DNA of 64,000 nt from Kitasatospora cheerisanensis KCTC 2395 (lineage in GTDB: Bacteria > Actinomycetota > Actinomycetes > Streptomycetales > Streptomycetaceae): assembly GCF_000696185.1 (NCBI RefSeq), contig NZ_KK853997.1, positions 6,482,809 through 6,546,808 on the forward strand. Reading direction: 5' to 3'. Each line of letters begins with the position of its first letter. Positions within the stretch are counted from its first letter, which is position 1. A program made the position numbers and the translations under genes. Positions 60,180 through 64,000 of this stretch are shown one piece after another. The notes below the pieces were generated by a model. The model saw only the letters and a list, made by a program, of their open reading frames with translations. It did not search any database and had not been told where the DNA came from.

Positions 60180-62237
60180 GTGACCACCACCAGGGAGACC
60201 AGCCAGGCGGCCCCGCCCGTCCTCGACCGGCGGCAGCGCAACGTCGTGTTCGGCACCATCATGCTCGGCATGCTGCTGGCCGCCCTCGACCAGACCATCG
60301 TCGGCACCGCCCTGCCCACCATCGTCGCGGACCTCGGCGGCGCGGCCCACATGTCCTGGGTGGTGACGTCCTACCTGCTGGCGGAGACCGTCACCACGGC
60401 GCTGGTCGGCAAGATGGGCGACCTGTTCGGCCGCAAGGTGGTCTTCCAGGTCTCCGCGATCGTCTTCATCACCGGCTCGTTCCTGTGCGGCCTGGCCACC
60501 AACATGACGCTGCTGATCGCCTGGCGCGCCGTCCAGGGCATCGGCGCGGGCGGCCTGATGGTCACCTCGATGGCACTCATCGCGGACGTCATCCCGCTGC
60601 GCGAGCGCGGCAAGTACCAGGGCGCGATCGGCGCGGTGTTCGGCGTCGCCACCGTGGTCGGCCCGCTGCTCGGCGGGCTGTTCACCGACCACCTGACCTG
60701 GCGCTGGGCGTTCTACGTCAACGTGCCGATCGCCATCGTGGTGGTGATCGCCGCCGCCCGCTCGATCCCGGTGGTCCGCTCCGCCGCCCGCCCGGTGGTC
60801 GACTACCTGGGCATCGCGCTGGTCGCCGTCGGCGCCAGCGCCCTGATCCTGGCCACCAGTTGGGGCGGCAACGAGTACGCCTGGGGCTCGCCCGTCATCA
60901 TCGGACTGTTCGCCGGCGGCGTGGTCGCGCTCGGCCTGTTCTGCTGGGTGGAGACCCGCGCCGCCGAACCCACCCTGCCGATGCGGCTGTTCCGCAACCC
61001 GGTGTTCACGGTCTGCTCGGTGCTCAGCTTCATCGTCGGCTTCGCCATGCTCGGCGCGATGACCTTCCTGCCGACCTTCCTGCAGTACGTGGACGGCGAC
61101 TCGGCCACCGTCTCCGGCGTGCGCACCCTGCCGATGGTGCTCGGCCTGCTGATCGCGTCCATCTTCAGCGGCAACGTGGTGTCCAAGACCGGCAAGTACC
61201 GGATCTTCCCGATCATCGGCTCGCTGGTGATGGCCGCCGGCCTGTACCTGCTGTCGCTGCTGAACCCCGGCACCAGCGCCTGGCTGGCCAGCCTCTACAT
61301 GTTCGTGCTCGGCACCGGCATCGGCCTGTGCATGCAGGTGCTCACCATCGCCGTGCAGAACACCGTCGACTACGCCGACCTCGGCACCTCCACCTCCGGC
61401 GTCACCTTCTTCCGCACCCTCGGCTCCTCGTTCGGCACCGCCGTGTTCGGCACCATCTACGCCAACACGCTGCGCACCAACCTCTCCGACGGCATCGCCG
61501 AGGCGGTCCGCGCCAGCGGCGGCAACCCCGAACAGATCGGGCTCGCCGCGCAGAGCCCGCACGGCGTCCAGGGCCTGCCGCCAGCCGCCGCCGAACCCGT
61601 CATCCAGGCGTACGCCGACTCGCTGCACACCGTCTTCCTGTGGACGGTGCCGGTCGCGCTGCTCGGCTTCGTCATCTCGCTGTTCCTCAAGCAGGTCACG
61701 CTCCGCGACTCCGCCCGGGCCAGCTCCACCGACATGGGCGAGGGCTTCGCCCAGCCGTCCTCCGGCGACTCCTCCCGGCTGCTCGAACTGGCCGTCGCCA
61801 AACTGCTCGGCGGCGCGAGCCTGGACACCGCCCGACAGGTCGTCAGCTCCTCCGGCACCCGCCTGGACATGGCCGGCGCCTGGGCCGTCATGCAGGTCGA
61901 ACTGTTCACCCGGCTGGTCGGCCACTCCACCCTCAACCTGATCGCCGCCCGCCGCCGGATCCCCCCGGAGGTCCTCCAGCCGGTCTTCGACCGGATGGTC
62001 GCCGACGGCTACCTGGAGGCCCACAACGGCTTCTACGCGCACACCGCGGCCGGCTCCGCCGAGGCCGAGACCATCACCCACGCCTGGTCCCAGTGGCTGT
62101 GCCAGCGCCTGGAGGAGGACCGCGGCCGACCCCGCAGCGCCGAACTGCGGGCCGCCGCCGACGCGATCGCCAAACGCATGATCGCGGAGGACCTCGCCGA
62201 GGGCTTCCCGCAGAGCAAGGCGCTGGCCGGCCGGTGA
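60180..62237 (+). CDS. DHA2-type MFS drug exporter with C-terminal cytoplasmic domain
   Basis: A 685-residue protein. Residues about 15-520 form a 14-segment EmrB/QacA transporter: LDQTIVGTALPTIVADLGG (motif D1), GKMGDLFGRKVVFQ (motif A), RAVQGIGAGGLMV (motif B) and GAVFGVATVVGPLLGGLFTD (motif C). The C-terminal 150 residues (about 530-685) are soluble and carry a winged-helix-like pattern (RLVGHSTLNLIAARRRIPPEVLQPVFDRMVADGYLEAHNGFYAHTAAG resembles MarR-type helices and wing). It would export hydrophobic drugs by proton antiport. GTG 60180; GTG 60177 is equivalent. Streptomyces has many such extended forms. Confidence 0.92.
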   Translation: MTTTRETSQAAPPVLDRRQRNVVFGTIMLGMLLAALDQTIVGTALPTIVADLGGAAHMSWVVTSYLLAETVTTALVGKMGDLFGRKVVFQVSAIVFITGSFLCGLATNMTLLIAWRAVQGIGAGGLMVTSMALIADVIPLRERGKYQGAIGAVFGVATVVGPLLGGLFTDHLTWRWAFYVNVPIAIVVVIAAARSIPVVRSAARPVVDYLGIALVAVGASALILATSWGGNEYAWGSPVIIGLFAGGVVALGLFCWVETRAAEPTLPMRLFRNPVFTVCSVLSFIVGFAMLGAMTFLPTFLQYVDGDSATVSGVRTLPMVLGLLIASIFSGNVVSKTGKYRIFPIIGSLVMAAGLYLLSLLNPGTSAWLASLYMFVLGTGIGLCMQVLTIAVQNTVDYADLGTSTSGVTFFRTLGSSFGTAVFGTIYANTLRTNLSDGIAEAVRASGGNPEQIGLAAQSPHGVQGLPPAAAEPVIQAYADSLHTVFLWTVPVALLGFVISLFLKQVTLRDSARASSTDMGEGFAQPSSGDSSRLLELAVAKLLGGASLDTARQVVSSSGTRLDMAGAWAVMQVELFTRLVGHSTLNLIAARRRIPPEVLQPVFDRMVADGYLEAHNGFYAHTAAGSAEAETITHAWSQWLCQRLEEDRGRPRSAELRAAADAIAKRMIAEDLAEGFPQSKALAGR

Positions 62238-62359
62238 CGCCGGCGCGCCGCTGACCACCCGTCACGTCACCCCGGTGTTTGGCCGGCTGTCGGACCGGCG
62301 GCCCCGGCTTCACAGGGCGTCAGGCCCGCGGGGCCGCGCCGGTCCCTAGGCTGACCCCC

Positions 62360-63351
62360 ATGCTCCTGTATGCCCCCGCGATCCTGTTCCTGCTGCTGGC
62401 CGGGATCGGCGTGCTGCGCGACCGGCGCCGCTTCAGCAACGCCGTCCACCTCGGACTCGCCGTCACCTTCCTCGCGTTCGCCCTGCTGGTCACCCTCGGA
62501 CGGGCCGACTCCGTCCTCGCCGAGGCCGTCCTGATCGCGGTCGTCCTCGCCCCCGCCCTCGCCACCCTGGTCCTCGCCGCACTGCTGATCGCCAACGGCT
62601 TCAAGATGCTCCGCAAGGAGGGCCGCCGGCTCGCCAACCTGCTCTCCCTGCTCTGCGGCGTCGGCATCCTGGCCGTCGTCGCCCTGCTGCTCGCCGCCAC
62701 CCAGGCCGACTCGCCGGTCCTGCTGACCGTCGCCCGCACCGTCTTCCTGCTCTCCTGCTACCTGTCCTTCCTCTTCCTCTGCTTCATCGGCTACGCCTAC
62801 CTCTACGGACGGCTGACTCCCCGTCAGGACGTCGACTACATCGTCGTCCTCGGCTCCGGCCTGCTCGGCGGCACCCGCGTGCCTCCGCTGCTCGCCAGCC
62901 GCCTCGACCGGGCCGCGCCCTGTACGAACGCCAGGCCGCGAGCGGCCGGCCGCCACTGCTGATCCTCTCCGGCGGCCAGGGCCCCGACGAGCAGCTCCCC
63001 GAATCCCACGCGATGGCCGCCCACCTCACCGAGCGCGGCTTCCCCGCCGACCGGATCGTCCTGGAGGACCGCTCCCGCACCACAGAGGAGAACCTCCGGT
63101 TCAGCCGCGACCTGATGGCCGCCGCCACCCCCGACTACCGCTGCCTCGTCGTCACCAACAACTTCCACGCCTTCCGCACCGCCATCCTGGCCCGCCAGCA
63201 ATCCGTCAACGGCCAGGTCGCCGGCTCCCCCACCGCCGCCTACTTCTGGCCCAGCGCCACCATCCGCGAGTTCCTCGCCGTCATCTCCACCCACCGCTGG
63301 ATCAACCTCGCAGTCTGCGCCTTCCTGACCCTGGTCTCCGTCGCGGCGTAG
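62360..63351 (+). CDS. ElyC/SanA/YdcF-family membrane protein, internal frameshift
   Basis: The N-terminal half (residues 1-155) has four to five membrane segments. The DUF218 domain then begins VDYIVVLGSGLLGGTRVPPLLASRLDR; here the frame breaks at GGG 62909-62911. Restoring one G gives GRALYERQAASGRPPLLILSGGQGPDEQLPESHAMA and the rest (DRIVLEDRSRTTEENLRFSRDLM, CLVVTNNFHAFRTAILAR), about 330 residues in all with a last membrane segment near the C-terminus. ElyC/SanA proteins influence envelope integrity and vancomycin tolerance. ATG 62360. Confidence 0.88.
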
Positions 63352-63369
63352 GCCCCCTCCTGCGGATCT

Positions 63370-63645
63370 CGCCGGATCGGCGCGCCGCATCGGGCCCGTC
63401 GGCCGTCCTCGGGGAAGCGGAGTTCGGTGATGTCGGCCGTGCGGGCCTCGACCCGGTCGGCGGCGTCGGCCTCGGGCGCGTTGGTGCGGATGGTCTGCGG
63501 GGTGTTGCCGCTTCGGTCCTTGCCCCGACCACAGGTCCACGTCGACGGCGCGGCCGGTCGGCAGGCGGTGGGGCGCGTTGATCAGTACCGTGTTGCGGTC
63601 GCGGCCCAGGTTGAGCAGGTGGTCGACGCCGCGCGGCAGGTGCAT
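63370..63645 (-). pseudogene. Fragment of a SAM-dependent methyltransferase gene
   Basis: Two frames together resemble a known actinobacterial methyltransferase type. From 63645: LLNLGRDRNTVLINAPHRLPTGRAVDVDLWS, equivalent to the motif I/II region (usually LDLGCGRG...GVDLWS). Then, after a shift near 63520-63530, KDRSGNTPQTIRTNAPEADA and DRVEARTADITELRFPEDG, the following part of the same domain. The FDVVVSSLA-type segment that should come next is missing, and the motif I glycines are altered, so this is a decayed remnant rather than a sequencing error. Confidence 0.6.
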
Positions 63646-63715
63646 GCACCCCGGGCTCGGCCGGCGGGCGAGATCGGTGGTTGTGGTGGACGCGACGGAG
63701 CCGGGGGCGTGCCGG

Positions 63716-64000
63716 TCAGGGGGCGGTCAGGTAGCCCGGTGCGGACCAGGCCCGCTCGTCCACCGCGAGCCAGGGGGCGGCGGCGACGCCGGTCGGGGTC
63801 AGTCCGGCGAAGTCGGCGGTCTCGCGGTTCAGGTGGGACTGGTCGGTGTAGCCGCTCTCCGCCGCGACCTGCGCCGGGCGGTGGCCGGCCGCCAGCCGGT
63901 GCGCCGCGTGGTCGAAGCGGATCAGCCGGGCCGCCTGCTTGGGTGGCAGCCCGAGCTGGGCGCTGAAGCGCGACCACAGCCGCTTGCGGCTCCAGCCGAG
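63716..64000 (-). CDS. AraC-family regulator, C-terminal part (runs off the window)
   Basis: An open frame enters at the right edge and ends at TGA 63716-63718. The 94 residues visible are an AraC DNA-binding domain: LGWSRKRLWSRFSAQLGLPPKQAARLIRFDHAAHRLAAG, then QVAAESGYTDQSHLNRETADFAGLTPTGV (second helix-turn-helix), and a short tail ending GYLTAP. The N-terminus lies beyond base 64000. The adjacent methyltransferase fragment is on the same strand. Confidence 0.88.
   Translation of the reverse strand, partial: LGWSRKRLWSRFSAQLGLPPKQAARLIRFDHAAHRLAAGHRPAQVAAESGYTDQSHLNRETADFAGLTPTGVAAAPWLAVDERAWSAPGYLTAP

Overview
This 64 kb window is GC-rich chromosomal DNA from a filamentous actinomycete, almost certainly Streptomycetaceae (Streptomyces, Kitasatospora or a close relative). 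The evidence is the strong G/C bias at third codon positions, frequent GTG starts, GTGA/ATGA stop-start overlaps, and typical families: a streptogrisin-like protease, an AbrB-free set of AraC, PadR, Lrp, LacI and BlaI regulators, a SigE-type ECF sigma factor, DUF4232 and DUF1028 proteins, and a Pls/PosA-type poly-amino-acid synthetase. I see no rRNA, tRNA, CRISPR array, phage or intact insertion sequence.

Layout. 0-12.6 kb holds a broken membrane-protein gene, an AraC regulator, a secreted intradiol dioxygenase with a C-terminal carbohydrate-binding module, CutA, a serpin-like protein, an S26 peptidase-like protein, an aminotransferase with a small ribbon-helix-helix protein, and an arginase-family operon facing a CGNR regulator. 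12-16.5 kb has an NlpC/P60 cell-wall hydrolase facing a BlaI-type repressor plus M56 peptidase pair, then small metabolic genes. 16.6-25.4 kb holds a KimA-like APC transporter, a 1279-residue Pls/PosA-type non-ribosomal peptide synthetase translationally coupled to an M1 zinc metallopeptidase, and lipoamide dehydrogenase. 25-36 kb is housekeeping and envelope: DUF2252, a ClpC-type unfoldase, a polysaccharide deacetylase with a GNAT, an S4 protein and FadH. 36-43 kb holds a secreted trypsin, then a compact four-gene cassette: alpha/beta hydrolase, EAD1-like domain plus trypsin, EAD1-like domain plus P-loop NTPase, and a large STAND ATPase. 43-64 kb mixes a lipoprotein, streptogrisin, a secreted TNT-type NADase, an LLM flavin oxidoreductase with FMN reductase, an Lrp-linked trans-sulfuration enzyme, a lactate-oxidase-like gene with LacI and AraC regulators, an ECF sigma operon, a DHA2 exporter and an ElyC/SanA-type protein.

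Two systems stand out. The first is the EAD/trypsin/STAND cassette at 37.1-43.0 kb. It matches the logic of NTP-dependent conflict (immunity or programmed-death) systems of multicellular bacteria: STAND and P-loop sensors would recruit a protease through death-like adaptor domains, here beside a predicted esterase. The second is the synthetase plus M1 peptidase pair at 18.7-23.9 kb, which looks like a cationic homopoly-amino-acid pathway with its own degrading enzyme.

A caution on sequence quality: at least six genes carry a single-base deletion, each at or next to a short G/C run and each repaired by restoring one G or C. This pattern looks more like consensus error than gene decay. The in-frame TAG in the EAD-trypsin gene is a different kind of lesion and deserves separate checking.
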